From Serinus canaria (lineage: Eukaryota; Chordata; Aves; Passeriformes; Fringillidae), in assembly GCF_022539315.1 (NCBI RefSeq), contig NC_066313.1, forward strand, positions 64,173,934 through 64,237,933: a stretch of DNA of 64,000 nt, in the 5' to 3' direction. Positions 1-11,790 of this stretch are shown here, piece after piece. Both the position numbers and the translations under genes were made by a program. Each line of letters begins with the position of its first letter. Positions within the stretch are counted from its first letter, which is position 1. The notes beneath the pieces were generated by a model. That model saw nothing but the letters and a program-made list of their open reading frames with translations, did no database searches and had not been told where the DNA came from.

Positions 1-316
1 GTTGAATTTCAGACAGTTCTTCTCTGCCCATCTCTCCAGCCTGCCAAGATCCCTCTGAAGGGCTGCACAGCTCTCTGGGCCATTCCTCCCAGCTTTGTGT
101 CACCAGTGACCTTGCTGAGGAGGCGTCTGTCCCTTCATCCAAGCCATTGATGGGAAAGTCAAACAGTAGTGGGCCCAGTGTTGAACTTTGGGGGCCACCA
201 CCAGTGACTGGCCTTCAACTAAATCTTGTGCCACTGATGACAACCTTCTGGGATCTGCTTTTCAGCCAGTTCTCAATCCACCTCACTGTCCATTCATCCA
301 GTCCATACTTCCTCAC

Positions 317-679
317 TTAGCCTATGAGGATATTGTGAGGGACAGTGTTAAAGCCTTGCTGGAGACGCTGACATAATAATACACACATGCATGATATTGA
401 AGACAATATTAGTGCGCTTCTCTCATCCACCCAGTTAGTTGTTTCATCATAGAAGGCAATCAGGTCAATCAAGCATGATTTACCTTTAGTGAATCCATGC
501 TGTTGACTCCTGGTTACCTTTTTTCCCTTCCCATGGTTAGGGATAACATGCAGGACGAGCCATTCCATCACCTTTCCAGGGACTGAGGTGAGGCTGACTG
601 GCTGGTAGTTTCCTGAGTCCTCCTTCTTGCCCTTTTTGAAGACTGGGGTGACATTTACTTTCTTCCAGTTCTCAGGCAC
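317..679 (-). pseudogene. CR1 ORF2 reverse-transcriptase fragment (fingers region)
   Basis: This 120-codon open frame is a piece of CR1 ORF2. It starts at the finger motif MPENWKKVNVTPVFKKGKK and includes the conserved GNYQPVSLTSVPGKVME and QHGFTKGKSCL blocks and AFYDETTNWVDE. After that the reading degenerates (ILSSISCMCVLL) where about 30 foreign or slipped bases sit, then rejoins CR1-like sequence (GFNTVPHNIL). It has no start context of its own, and the methionine is internal to the ancestral protein. It lacks the catalytic FADD segment, which is encoded further left and is mutated. It would have made part of the RT domain used for target-primed reverse transcription, and no function is expected now. 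Confidence 0.9.
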
Positions 680-754
680 CTCTCCTGATCACCATGACCT
701 TCCAAAGATGATCGTGAGTGACTTTGCTATGGTATCCACCAGCTCTCTCAGCAC

Positions 755-958
755 TCATGGATGCATCCTGTCAGGGCTTATGGACTTGTGGGCGTCTGTT
801 TTCCCTGGGTGTTCTCTAAACCAAACCTCCTTGACCACGGGAAAGTCTTCCAACATTGCTTGACCCTGGTCTAGATCATTCCTGAGGACTGATCTAGTCA
901 GTGAAGAAGAGAAGAAGGTGTTAAGTAACTCTGCCTTCTCTGCCCTCTCTGTTACCAA
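755..958 (-). pseudogene. CR1 ORF2 linker fragment upstream of the RT domain
   Basis: This frame encodes the stretch between the endonuclease and RT domains of CR1 ORF2. The recognisable blocks are AEKAELLNTFFSSSLT near the N-terminal side and EHPGKTDAHKSISPDRMHP near the C-terminal side, the latter matching the CR1 pattern 'hKSmGPDxmHP'. The intervening residues (LEDFPVVKEVWF) are also typical of CR1. It is separated by a frame change from the RT fragment at 317-679, so the ancestral ORF2 is broken here. It belongs to the same element and has no independent start or promoter. Confidence 0.85.
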
Positions 959-1003
959 GGCTCTCCCTCTATTTAGAAATGGGCCACATTATCCTTAGTT
1001 TTC

Positions 1004-3454
1004 TAAGCATGTCTCTGCAATATTTTGCTGTTGTAAATACAAAACTGTTGTCCATCACAGAGGAAGAGTGATGGAGAGAGAAGAATCTTGCTTTTTTTCC
1101 TTTCTGCACCTAAAATAGGATTGTTCAGTGTTAATACCCTCACAAGCGGTTCTTAACTGTGGTCCCATGGAACATTCTCAGATGTTTCAAGCATTGTCAG
1201 TATCTGAAATCTTCTGTCCACTTATGTCTCCTACTGCACACAGGTTGCGTTTGCAGAGATACATGTTTTAAATCAAGACTGATTTTCAGTGCCTCAGGGC
1301 ATTCAATTCCTTCAACAGGCCTCAGAATGTGCAGTGATTGTTGCACTCTGGTTGTTTACTCTTTGTCAGATCAGTAGCAGGCTAAATGAACATTTAGTTT
1401 CTGTGTAACTGGTATGACTGTCTTGCTTTAATGTAAATACAGACACCAAAATGCTTTTTTTGGAATGTCTTTGATATACCATAGGAGAAGAAGCTTCACC
1501 AGCCTCATCAGCTGTTACTCTGAGCGTGTTGTGGAGTTCCATGTCATGACATCCCTTGGACTGCCAAGTAAAAAAATGGGATGAAGAAGAAGCAAACATT
1601 AATTTAGCTCTTCCAGATCTTTCTTTATCTGGTTGAAAAAATTTTCTTAATTTTAGCTGAAAAAATTAACTAATCCTGTTCTCAAGCTTCAGCAAAGACC
1701 TGCTCATATCTTCTCTGAGAATGGATCTTTGCCTGCCTTGTGACATCCCTCAATACACAGCCCAAGTGCCCTGCCTGAGTTTGCTGTTTCTGTGGTCCAA
1801 CTTCAGAATTTAGCTCAATTCTGTGATCTTCTGAGGCATGCTAGATGTTCAACAAACATGAAGAGAAATATATTGCCTCAGAAGAGACCTTGAAAAGAAG
1901 AGATTAATGTCGGTGCTCTTGAATTACCCTCTCAAGAGGACTGTGGATTCCATCTCTCTCTCCCTGATCCAAACAGAATTTAGGAAGCTCAGCCTGGTTC
2001 TGTTTCTTTTGCATTTAAAATTAAAAGTGTGTTAGGGTGTCATTAAATAGCTGGTTCCCCCAAAAAGCTATTATAACACAGGTTATCAGTAAATAAAGCT
2101 AATCAACAAAAATAATTCTGTTGAAAGATCAATGTCAAAGTCATACTGACTTCAACAGGGCCAGTATTTCATCCTATGTGTTTATAAACTAGCCATGAAA
2201 TGGACAGTACTGTGCTGCTGACATTGGAGCTATCATTTTATCCCTAATTCAGACAGTAAACATTTCACTTGCTAGCTATGAGATGGACAGACTCATATAG
2301 AATAACCCTTCAAGGATAAACACCCTTTTTAAATCACTGAAGAATTTGTGTGGGACCTTAATCACTAGCACAGACTGGCAGGTCATTTTTCTGACACTCG
2401 CACACAATTTTGAAAATCAGCCAGAACTGACAGGTGCAAAGTTTCCGCACTCCTGTTATACACAATAATTCAGTGGTAAATGGCTATATGTGTCCTAGAT
2501 ATAAATATAGATATAGATTGATATAGATATATCCAGACATGTTTTGTCAGTAACTGGTGCCCAGTAATGGAGGAATATAGTACACAATTGTGCTCAAATA
2601 AAGCAGTAGAGAAAAATAGAAGGTATTTAGATTTTTTAAAAGTTTAGTATGTTTACTCTTTAAATTTTCCTACAATACTACATGGTTTATCACCATTGGA
2701 AGACCTAAAAATGAAGAAAAATTTTAAATAGAGTAACAAAGGTTCCACTGTTTGTGTGAAATAGACATTCCTCAGAAAGCTTAATCTTGAAAACCTTTGC
2801 AAGCAAGAAACATTAATAAAATTTAGTCAGGAAACATATAATTATATGCTGGATTGCAGTCTAAATCAGCAATGCATAATACAGAGGTCATCCAGGAAAG
2901 AGCAGTTCGAAGCAAAGGTCTTCCAGGGAAATTCTCTTGTCCTCCAATCTTCACCTCCTCCTTAAACTTAGTTCTGTCCCCTACAGAATTCTTGAGAGAC
3001 CATGAGTGGCACTTGTCCCCTCACCCTCTATTTAATAAAGTACTGAAATTGTGTATTATTATTTTATTGACATTTTAACTTTTACCTATCATAATTGCAT
3101 GATCAACATTTTGCATGATTAATGAGAGAAATCAAAAGATTGGTGAATGATTTTTTTTTTTTAGTACAAGCTACTGACCAAATTCCCTACGCATATCTGA
3201 ACATACTTGTTAAATAACAGAATAAATAATCAGCAAAACAATTCAGCTGAAAAAAATCCCCGACTTATGCCAGTATTTCTCACAAACACTGAGTTGTCGT
3301 CTACATCCAAAACAAAGTCCAGCAAAAATCCTTGTAAAAGCCTAACAAAGGGATCAAGGATGTAGGAAGATGCTGCTCTACTCAGTGCAGAGGTCTTGCT
3401 GTAAATATCACAGTATCAAAACCAGATCCTTTGGGCACTCTCTTGGTTCATCAA
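1004..3454. other. Unassigned AT-rich non-coding stretch
   Basis: I see no gene here. Open frames are short and show no known motif. A faint 19-bp pair (CTAGCYATGARATGGACAG at 2189-2207 and 2272-2290) and a short AT-rich, GATATA-like run around 2500-2533 are the only local structures apart from the hairpin repeat listed at 2118-2180. Confidence 0.6.
2118..2180. repeat. Imperfect palindromic dispersed repeat, copy 1
   Basis: The arms CTGTTGAA (2118-2125) and TTCAACAG (2151-2158) are exact inverted repeats around a 25-bp loop and are followed by GGGCCAGTATTTCATCC. The core 'tgacttcaaYRgg' followed by 'gccaggatttcat' is a pattern I recognise from a dispersed amniote repeat found in bird, turtle and crocodile DNA. 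I cannot name the family with certainty. Similar pieces occur at about 10363, 30834 and 38868. Confidence 0.4.
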
Positions 3455-3570
3455 CTAACTCATTCTGGCTCTAATATTCTATCTCAGTTTCCCAGCCATT
3501 AAAATGGGTGAAATGAAAATGCTTTATGTTGATATTCAGAGCACTTTTAAAAGGAAAATCAAGTTCATTC
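3455..3570 (+). mobile_element. MIR-type SINE remnant
   Basis: The stretch at about 3480-3530 reads TCTCAGTTTCCCAGCCATTA then AAATGGGTGAAATGAAAATG. This matches the MIR central block (CTCAGTTTCCxCATCTGTAAAATGGGxATAATAATA) in the sense orientation, followed by a GAGCACTTTTAAA-like tail. MIRs are tRNA-derived CORE-SINEs mobilised by L2 early in amniote evolution, and no recent activity is expected. The tRNA-like head is not clearly visible, so only the core and 3' part are claimed. Confidence 0.55.
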
Positions 3571-6500
3571 ATTTAAAATATTTTGTAGTGGTTACTGTTT
3601 CATACAAGGTGGGTGTATCAGGCCTTAGTGCCAGAATTTCAAGTCTGTTTCTAGATATAACAGAGAAAGCATATTTATGTTTTAATAAAATATTATTTTT
3701 GTTGCACCAATGCCCTGTAGGATGTGCAATATGAATATTAAATCATGAAAATTACTATATTTTTTAATAACTTGGCAAAACAGAGAAAATAATAGAAAAA
3801 TCTTTCATGTTTGTCATAAGCATGCCATTAACTCTACTTCATTTACCAGAAGTACATATTAGTTTCAACTGTGTTAAAAACATTTATCTAATCAGAAGGT
3901 TTTGATATTTTCTGTTCTAATCTAATAACTAATGTAATCATTATCCCAGCAACCATTGCATATCCTCTGATAGAGTAAATCTTATTAAAGGTGGGCAGGT
4001 TATACTAAGTCTCATCTGCCTCTTCCCTGAATATTTGATTGTTTTTAAACAGAGTATTAAAGATACTTGCATATCTGTATATTAAGTTCAGAAATGCAGT
4101 TGTTCAGCTGATGTTAAAAGTCTAAAAATTCCATAAAAGAAGATGAGATATTTTCATTAGATAAGTTTTTTGTCAATAAACATTGGTAACAAAGGGGAAA
4201 ACAGTTCTTTCTCTAATTCCATATTTTAAGATAAAACTGAAGGATTAAAGTAAGAACAATAAGCATGTTATCATGCTATTATTGTGAAGTGTATCTGAGT
4301 TATGCTAAACTATAAGAAATAAATGACAGGAAAAATAATCTACTTAGTTAGAATAAGTGTGATACAATACTTTGTATAAAAATAAAAAGACATTCAGGAT
4401 AGAAATCCCCAAATTATTATTATGCTAAATATTTAACAGATTTCACTTGAAAATGTAAGCTATTCACTAAGTAAACCAAAATATACAAAGAAAAACAAAG
4501 GAGGTTAACATTTCATACAACTCCTAGTTTTATTTATTTAGTCTTATCTCAGGCACCTATAATATTCAAATGTTACACAATTACCACAGTACAAAGCTCT
4601 GAAAATAAATTAAAAAAGCTGATATCTAGCCAAGACAGCATCAATCAAACCTCCTATCAAAAGAAATCAATTGCTCAGAGGTACAAAGAATAGGAAAAAA
4701 GAGAATAGCAGGAATGAATTACACAGTGGGGAGGGCAAAGAGTGGTCAAGAACAAGCCATCCCAAATCCCAATGACTTTTACAGTATTGTAGGGGTTCAC
4801 AGTACTTGAGATACCAAACCCTCTGTAACTCTGTAGCAGCAGATTTCAAGAATAAATTGCTGCCATGTTGGCAAGAACAGTGACAGGAGGGGACAGGATC
4901 CCCAAATAGAGTTAAGTATAGATAAACGCCCCCAATATAGTAAATGCTAGCACATTCTGTTTAGTATATTTACCTTTTAAGAATGAGACTATAAGCATGG
5001 AATGAGGTCAGAAAAGGATTTTCTTTTTTTTTAAAGCATGACACATATAATACATAACCCAGATAATCTTCTCACAGACATTTGAGAATTGACCATAAAG
5101 TGAATAAGCCTTGCAGCACAGCAGAAGTGAATAGCTCATTGTTCTCCAGAAGTACACATGAGAGGCAGGTTCTCCATCAGCTGCATCTTCCAGGTCAAGG
5201 AGTTCTGTTCAGGGTCAAACTGTAACAAGGTTAAGCTTGGTAAAGGACAGAGACAGACATCACAGTTCTTAACTTTAGCAATGTCTCTAGAACAGAAATT
5301 GCAGCATCTTATTAGGTATCTGAGATACTTTCCTCTTTTAAAGAGGGATGCCCAGAACAGGTAAAATTGGCTAAGTGAGTAACACCAGTGACCTAGCTTA
5401 GCTAAAGTCCCATGCCTTCTTTAAGTTAGCATGTCTCCCTGGAACTTTGGAAAGACACTTTCCCACCTAAGAATCCACACCAGAAAAATTATTTTTGAAG
5501 GAAAACCCCTCCATACCTTTTTTCCCCAAAGAATTTAATAATGTTTTTACTTCCAATTAAAAGAAAAAGATATCACTGAGTAGCCACAGACATAGCAGTC
5601 TTGTCAAACCTAGTACTCACAGTGAAGCACTGCAGCCAGTTTGGGTGTATCTACACCAGCAAAAAGAAAAGGACCAAGGATCAGTCTCTGGCTTGTTGCC
5701 ACAAGGCCATCTGACTGACAGATTTTATACTCCTTAGGACTAGTTTCCTATAGAGAGATTTACCCTGCAGTCAGCATAAGAACGGTATCAACTAAGAGTT
5801 AAGCAGTGTGGACAGCAAGGATTCAGTGCTGAAGTCTGCTCTGCTGTTGTCTTTTATTTAGAGAATTCTCCCCCCACTGCTCTGGGGAAGGAGTATTGTT
5901 TCCTCTCCCTAAGAAATTATGCGAGAAAAAAAGCAACATTTGTAAAAAAGGATTACAGAATATATTACACTGGTTGACAGAAATAGGGAAAAATATGCTT
6001 TTGGGACACACACTTTTTTACATTTCTGTCATAGAAGCTTCAGTCCTGAAAGCTAAATACATGTTGGAAGAAATTACTCTTGTTTTAACCTGTTTATAAG
6101 ATATGCCTTACTGTGACAAGGTGAATTTGAGATTTGTTGGGCAAGAGAGAAGAACAAGCTGGGAATAGGGCATTCTAGTCTGGTAATGCTGGCTGCTTAG
6201 GGATTCCAGGTTGTGTTCCCTAAAAATATCTGGCATTTTAGAATATAAGCCAATGATTATAGGGTGCAAAACTCAGCAGGGTGATTGAAAGGAGGAAGAA
6301 GAAACACAGGACTCTCCTAAAGTAGGTGCCCTAAACATTCACATACAGTGGAGGTGTTCATAAATTGCTACTGTCCTAGTGACTAGAACCTTCTTCCAGG
6401 AGGATGTGATGGAACAGGGACTGCCTGTGTGGATGTTCTAGCCAGTAGGCATGCAAAAAAAAAAAAAATCCAAAATGAAACAACATCATTTTTCAGGGGG

Positions 6501-7034
6501 AAAGACAAAAATTTCCCTTGTATTTGATAGTGTTGGAATGAAACCAGTAAGAAAAACCACGGTGTGAAGCCCCAGTGAAGCCTAAATCAAGAAAGGCTCA
6601 GTTTCTGAAATGAAAAGGTATGTTAGGCAAGAACTAGGGCATCTTAGTGTGCCTCCTGCTGTTCTTGGAAAGTGGCAAATCAAGGTGCCCAGTGAGCAAG
6701 AAATATTTCCAAGGATGCTGTTTTGATCTAATTTCTTTCTGCGTCTTGATTAGGTGCGTAAATCTATCCTTGGAAACAGTACAGCTCTAAAGGTATAGTC
6801 ACCCAGGGTGAAACATGTCTATACATTTGCAGTGGCACACACATATCTGCATTCTTCTGTAATCTCTGTTATCAGCTTAGACAAAATCATTGAGCAAATC
6901 ACATTCATGTTGTCCCCTATCATTACCTAGTTTAGGTGTTATGACTACACATCATCACTGAGAGGACAGAAAAAAGTGAAGATTTGGCAGGCTGGGATGG
7001 CAGGCAGGCTTTCTTGAATTTAGATGCTAGTCAC
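3571..7034. other. Unassigned AT-rich non-coding stretch
   Basis: I find no gene or recognisable transposon here. The block is AT-rich with many short chance frames. It contains an A14 run at 6455-6468. Confidence 0.6.
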
Positions 7035-7115
7035 TGTGACTGAGTAACCTGAATACTGTCTAGCTTAATTCATCAATTACAAAATAGGGAATTGATACCA
7101 AGCTCTGCAAAGAGG
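7035..7115 (+). mobile_element. Possible MIR-type SINE remnant (weak)
   Basis: The string CATCAATTACAAAATAGGGA with ATTGATACC (about 7070-7100), preceded by a degenerate 'ctagtcactgtgactgagtaac', aligns by eye with the MIR block 'cactgtgtgaccttgggcaag...catctgtaaaatggggataatgatacc'. The match is interrupted and short, so this is tentative. Confidence 0.3.
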
Positions 7116-8159
7116 GGTAAAGAGGTATATGATGATGAAGCAGACAAAAAGAACTAAATTCATGCCAAATACTATTACAATTTATGAATGCCAGCTAGGC
7201 GCAGACCATCACCCACCTGTTTCTTGTAGCCTTTCTTCACCAGTCCAGAGGACCATAGTTTATGATGATTTTCATCTAGGTTTTAATCCTGTTTTGAATC
7301 AAGTTTCATGCTCTGAATCAGAAACCTAAAAATTATACCAGGACAAATATCTTTCTACAATGCCATTCCTCTGGCAGATGAGACATTTTCCTCATCGGTG
7401 AAAAATTAAATTTATGCAGTAGGAAAGTGTTGTCCATCTTAGCAGTGAGATATGGAGTTTAGTCATGGGGATGTCAGGCCAGTTGTGTCCGTGCTGAAGA
7501 GACAAAGAGGTGCAAAAAAGTGTGTCATCTTTGTGTACTCAAGAAAGTTGAATTCTAGACTCTAAATTTCTAATTAACTCTTAGAAGTTTGTTACCATTT
7601 TTATTTTGATGCCCTGTCTAAATGCACCGTCACACAAGCAAAGAAATAAATACTGAAGACCCTTAAATGGCTGCAGAACAGTAAAAGGAAAAAACCCCAC
7701 AACAACAGGGGAAGTCAAAACTTTGCTGTCAAACAAAATCAAACTCTTTCTTGGAATCGATGTGAATAAGTACCATGTTAAAAACAGTATCTCCAACAAT
7801 GCTATGCGTGTGAAAACTGCTTGGATTGCAGTAAGACATAGCCACTGTTGTAGAAAGGGTGCTCTAACCATCCCCAAATTTGATGTAGAGACTAGTACCC
7901 TATTCTTGGCAAATTCCTTCGTAAGGTAGGACTGAGGTAAGTACATTATGTATGTTAATGCACACCAGATCCTTCATACAGGTAATCTCTACTGGTACTT
8001 CCCTTAATATGACCTTATTACTGATTTTATGACCTTCTGAGTAATGCAAGTGAGCTATGCAGAGATACAGCATAGGATTAAAATCCTTTTGTACTTTTTC
8101 TAGGGGATTTTCATTTTGTTCAGCATAAAACACGATCTTGAATCCTGAAAAGGGCGTGT
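7116..8159. other. Unassigned non-coding stretch
   Basis: No gene or known repeat is recognised. A 121-codon open frame on the minus strand at 7581-7946 has no motif, no paralogue-like features and ordinary AT-rich chance composition, and I treat it as spurious. Confidence 0.55.
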
Positions 8160-8280
8160 TATATGATTCTACATTGTACCACAAAATTGTACCACTTGTA
8201 AAATGGGATAATTTTATTTTGCCCTTCTGGTAAATGGCTTTGGGGTTTGCAGAAGAAGCAGGGGCATTTATTTTAACTGC
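8160..8280 (+). mobile_element. MIR-type SINE remnant (core and 3' part)
   Basis: CACTTGTAAAATGGGATAAT at about 8195, then TTGCCCTTCTGGTAAATGGC, TTTGGGGTTTGCAGAAGAAG and a GGGGCATTTATTTTAA end, follow the order of the reptile/bird MIR 3' region ('tgtaaaatggggataataatac...tgtaaagtgctttgagatctgcagatgaaa...'). This supports a sense-strand MIR relic. The 5' tRNA head is missing or too decayed to see. Confidence 0.5.
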
Positions 8281-11191
8281 TGGATGTTAGTCTCTGCATG
8301 AAGTCATAGTAATTATACCTTTTACTATGTTTTTACTATTTAAGCACACAATATATATGTATATAAATAAAATGGAATGTAAATTTGGCCTTTAAGTCTT
8401 GGCTCTGGCATGTTGTATTGCTTACTTTATGTCAGTCCTGTGTAATATGATACAGATCTGCATTCTGGTATCACTAGTTTGGTCAGAACCAGTGTTTGTT
8501 TTACCACCTTACAAAAGCAATAACTCTTACAGCTGTCCAGATAGATACAAATCTCACCTGAAGCATTCAGAATGAATCCTAAGGTGGTTTGCTGGCAGCC
8601 AGAGGGGAAACTGTAGTGCTCTTGCTCCTTTCTACTACTGTAGCCTGAACGCTGAGGAAAACAATATTTACAATCGAGTGAGTTTCCAAACTGCCTAACT
8701 TTTCAGACGTGTGTTTTTTATATGTTAAATATGGTTCAGAAGATTAAAGTCTTCATTTTAGGCAAAGAAAGGAAATAATGTTTCCTGTCCCATTTGCCAA
8801 GCTAAGTGAACAACTGTTCCAGCACAATTAGAATTGTTAATTGATTTGAAAACATAGGGCTTTGAAGGTGGAAAACTGCTGACATTATTTCAATGGGGAA
8901 ATGCACTCCTGAGAGAGAGCACTGCAGTACAATTTCTCTCCTTGTTTTGTTGAATATACATCTATAAAAACACTGTGAATCATGCAGTAAAAACTGCTGT
9001 GCTGATATCATAAATCTCTGATAATAAAAATTTCATTGTTGAAACAATAAAATAGACTTTTATTATAACACAGAGTATCCACCTAAACATTGTCCTTTTA
9101 GCTTCTTTGAGTTAAATGTATGCACAGTTTTACAGTCTATAAACAGATCTGGAATAAAAGTTAATAAATGTCAAAATTTGCATTTCAAAAAATTCTTGCT
9201 GCATTTTAGGGAAGATCAATCTATGAACCTTTCAACATTATGTCAAATGAAATGCTAATTGTACCTTTAGGAATTTCAGAGACAGTGACAAGAAACTAAA
9301 TGCTCTGTTCCTTTGCATCAGCAAGTCGAGGATAATTGTATATCTACTCTTGTGAACTTCTAAGAGAAAAAGAGAAATGCTAAGGAAAAAGGATTTTCTA
9401 TTCTTTAACTCAGGAGGGTAAACTCCTTCAGCCATCCTTCATCAATCTACCTTCAAATAAATTGTGTTAACATGTTGACAATGGACAAATCACACAGAGC
9501 TACATTTATTCATTTTATAATAGGTTTGTCAAATGAACTTCAACTAGAGATTTAAGAGTGAGAAACATTTCCATCCAGGAACAACTGACTTCTCCTATCC
9601 AAGCTTCTAGAACAGTTCCCAGCATAAATTTTTTTTTTGGGAACAGCTATCTTTCTCATCCCTCCTCAAATATTAGTAAAGTACTTCTTCTTCTGAGTGT
9701 AAAACCACTAAATACATAAAGGAGACATGTAAGAGGCTTTTTTATATCCTCTCCAGACAAATGTGTAATGCACCCCTTGTTTTGTTTAGGAATCAATCTT
9801 AGCAGTTTATCTCTAAGCAGTACAAATTGTATGCCATAGTGGTAAGTGCAAGAACACACTCATGCAATAAGGAAAACTAGCTGCAAAGTGTCACCTTATT
9901 CAGGTTTGCAGTGTTTTCCTTGGTATTATCCTATCCTTGCTATATTGAATATATCTCCTAAAGCTATATAGAGACTGTTGCAATGTTCACTTACTGTGTG
10001 AAAATTGAGAGACAGAATAAACCTGGGGAAATGTTTATGCTCATGGTAACCTATTCAGTCAGCTTTATCCTGCTCAGGCCTGGGCTAGGCATCTTCTAAC
10101 TCTTTAAATGCTTTTACAGCAAACAGTTTGTGGTTTCCAAAACAGAGACCAGCCTCATCATGCCTTTCTGGCTTATGGTCTATAGGCCCACATTTGTGCA
10201 TTTCAAGTTGTTCACTGTAAAAACATTCCAGACTATATTTCAGTTAGGAGTTACATAACTCAGATGTATTTCAGAACTAAAATTCATATTGGAGAATATC
10301 CTTCTATTTGTGTTGCTGCTATATATCTGAAAAGGAAGCTTCCGATCCTACAGTCAGGTATTTGAGCCAAATCCTGCTTTCACTTAAGTCAAAGACAATT
10401 TTCTCTTAGGTGTGAATAGGAATTAGGTGGAATTCCTTTCATTTGTAGGTCGACAAGAATACATAACGACTGACATATTTTAAATTTACACTAAATAAAT
10501 ATGAAATTATATATTCAGAAGGGATATATTTGAGTAATCTCAGCCCTGTGTATCACTCACTTCTATCACACAAGCTACTTAATGCTTCAAATTTGATATC
10601 TGTTACTTTTCTTTCAAGAAAGCTCAACTCTATGCCATCTCCATGCCATATAATAGCTAAATAATCAGGCTATGTGGTAGACATGGACCTTTCCTACCTA
10701 GCACTTTTTTTTTGGTAGCAACTATTTTGAAATGCATGATTCCTCTGTTCTTTAGTTAAAGAAATTTCTGACTCTGTTTTCTAATAAAATGGTATTCAGC
10801 TTCATAGTTACCATAGATATATTGGAACAAGAAGCAGTACACATTAGAAATAAAAGAATGTAAGAAAGATATTTTTAAAAAGTGCCATAATCTGCATAAT
10901 TTATGACACAATCCATGCAATGAATAACTATCCCATGTAGCAAACAGCACTGTGCTACAGCTTTTTGGATTAAGTGAATTTCAGCATGGGAGTCAAAATT
11001 GTATCTGTAATTTCCAAGCAAATTGAAGACAATTGACTGGGGCTCTTTTTTCACCAGTATATCTTTCACAACTATAAAGATTGCAATAAGGTGGATACTT
11101 TTTTTTTCCTTTTATCTAGATATAAAGTCAAATGAAAACAAAGAGCAGATAGGAAACAGACAAAACTTTCTTAACCACAATGTTCATATCC
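8281..11191. other. Unassigned AT-rich non-coding stretch
   Basis: No gene is seen. The block contains an ATATATGTATATA-like run near 8350 and the hairpin repeat at 10363-10435. Nothing else is recognisable. Confidence 0.55.
10363..10435. repeat. Imperfect palindromic dispersed repeat, copy 2
   Basis: GAGCCAAATCCTGCTTTCAC followed by TTAAGTCAAAGACAATTTTC and GGTGTGAATAGGAATT resembles the amniote repeat motif 'aatcctgctttcattgaagtcaatggcaaa...'. It is related by eye to the copies at 2118, 30834 and 38868. It could be an arm of a non-autonomous element or a LINE tail, and the family is not identified. Confidence 0.35.
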
Positions 11192-11208
11192 TTTTTTTTT
11201 TTTTTTTT
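11192..11208. repeat. Poly(T) run, 17 bases
   Basis: Seventeen consecutive T residues follow ATATCC. No retrocopy or SINE body ends here on either strand, so it is best read as a simple homopolymer. Confidence 0.9.
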
Positions 11209-11699
11209 AAGAGTCAAAACTGCAGGCTAATAAAGACCATTTAAAATAAAAGGGACCATTACTCCTCAGTTTTATATGAGCTTACATGCTTTCATTGTGC
11301 AAAGTGTGTTATTAATTTAACATGCCAGATTCATAGGTTTCTGCAATATCAGGTTTGATGTATTCATTATCGGCACTCAGTACATTAATTCACGCTGAAG
11401 TCCGGTAAATCAAAATTATACCATCTGGCTTCCTGTTCTTAATGATGAATTTGATGTAGGGGTGATTAAGATTGTTAGGCTTTTGAATTTTAATGTAAAA
11501 ATTAGGGGATTAAAAAGGCATTTAGAAATGACCAATAGTTAGAATAAACTTACTGACAGGATCTAATTTGTGTACTTGCTAGTAAAGCTCCATTTTAATT
11601 AGCAGCCACAGTCTTTCAGCACAAGCTCAAAGAGACAGAAGTTTAGTGATTAAGAAGATGAAGCTGTTAAATTGATAAATTGACCTTGAAATACTTGTA

Positions 11700-11790
11700 A
11701 CTGTGGGGGACGGCCTAGTAGTTGTATGGTTGGTATGTTGTGCTACCACATGGGGGAAAGGGTTCCACGATTGACCCTGTAATTCTCCCT
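11700..11790 (+). mobile_element. Candidate tRNA-derived SINE head
   Basis: The stretch has the layout of a tRNA-like pol III promoter. An A-box-like GGCCTAGTAGTTGTATGGTT lies near 11712, then TGTGCTACCACATGGGGGAA, then a B-box-like GGGTTCCACGATTGACCCTG near 11759, which equals GGTTCGATTCC with a few inserted bases. A TTTTT run follows at about 11791. The spacing between boxes is roughly 50 bp, normal for SINE heads. It is too degenerate to be a functional tRNA gene. I cannot assign it to a named family (AmnSINE, LF-SINE or another). The unusual point is that the DNA immediately downstream is not AT-rich filler (see 11791-12170). Confidence 0.35.

Larger units (their letters stand above)
1..1003 (-). 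mobile_element. CR1 LINE fragment (reverse-transcriptase part), continues past left edge
   Basis: CR1 is a non-LTR retrotransposon whose ORF2 encodes an endonuclease and reverse transcriptase. Read on the minus strand, this block gives in order the pre-RT linker (AEKAELLNTFF, DAHKSISPDRMHP), the RT fingers (VTPVFKKGKKEDSGNYQPVSL, HGFTKGKSCL) and, near the left edge, a FINDLDEG-like stretch followed by the region of the catalytic box. The box is degraded: at 99-110 the usual F-A-D-D of CR1 reads V-T-G-D. Frames are broken between about 370 and 410, where roughly 30 bp that do not fit CR1 lie in the RT. The right boundary is judged from loss of similarity after the equivalent of a CR1 segment near 1000. 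The copy is dead, and its 3' end lies outside the window. Confidence 0.93.

Noticed and set aside
7581..7946. 121-codon minus-strand frame
   Set aside because: No motif or coding-like composition is visible, and it overlaps other random frames.
11700..11790. Functional tRNA gene
   Set aside because: The B box is interrupted and no cloverleaf with proper acceptor and anticodon stems can be drawn, so it fits a SINE head rather than a tRNA gene.
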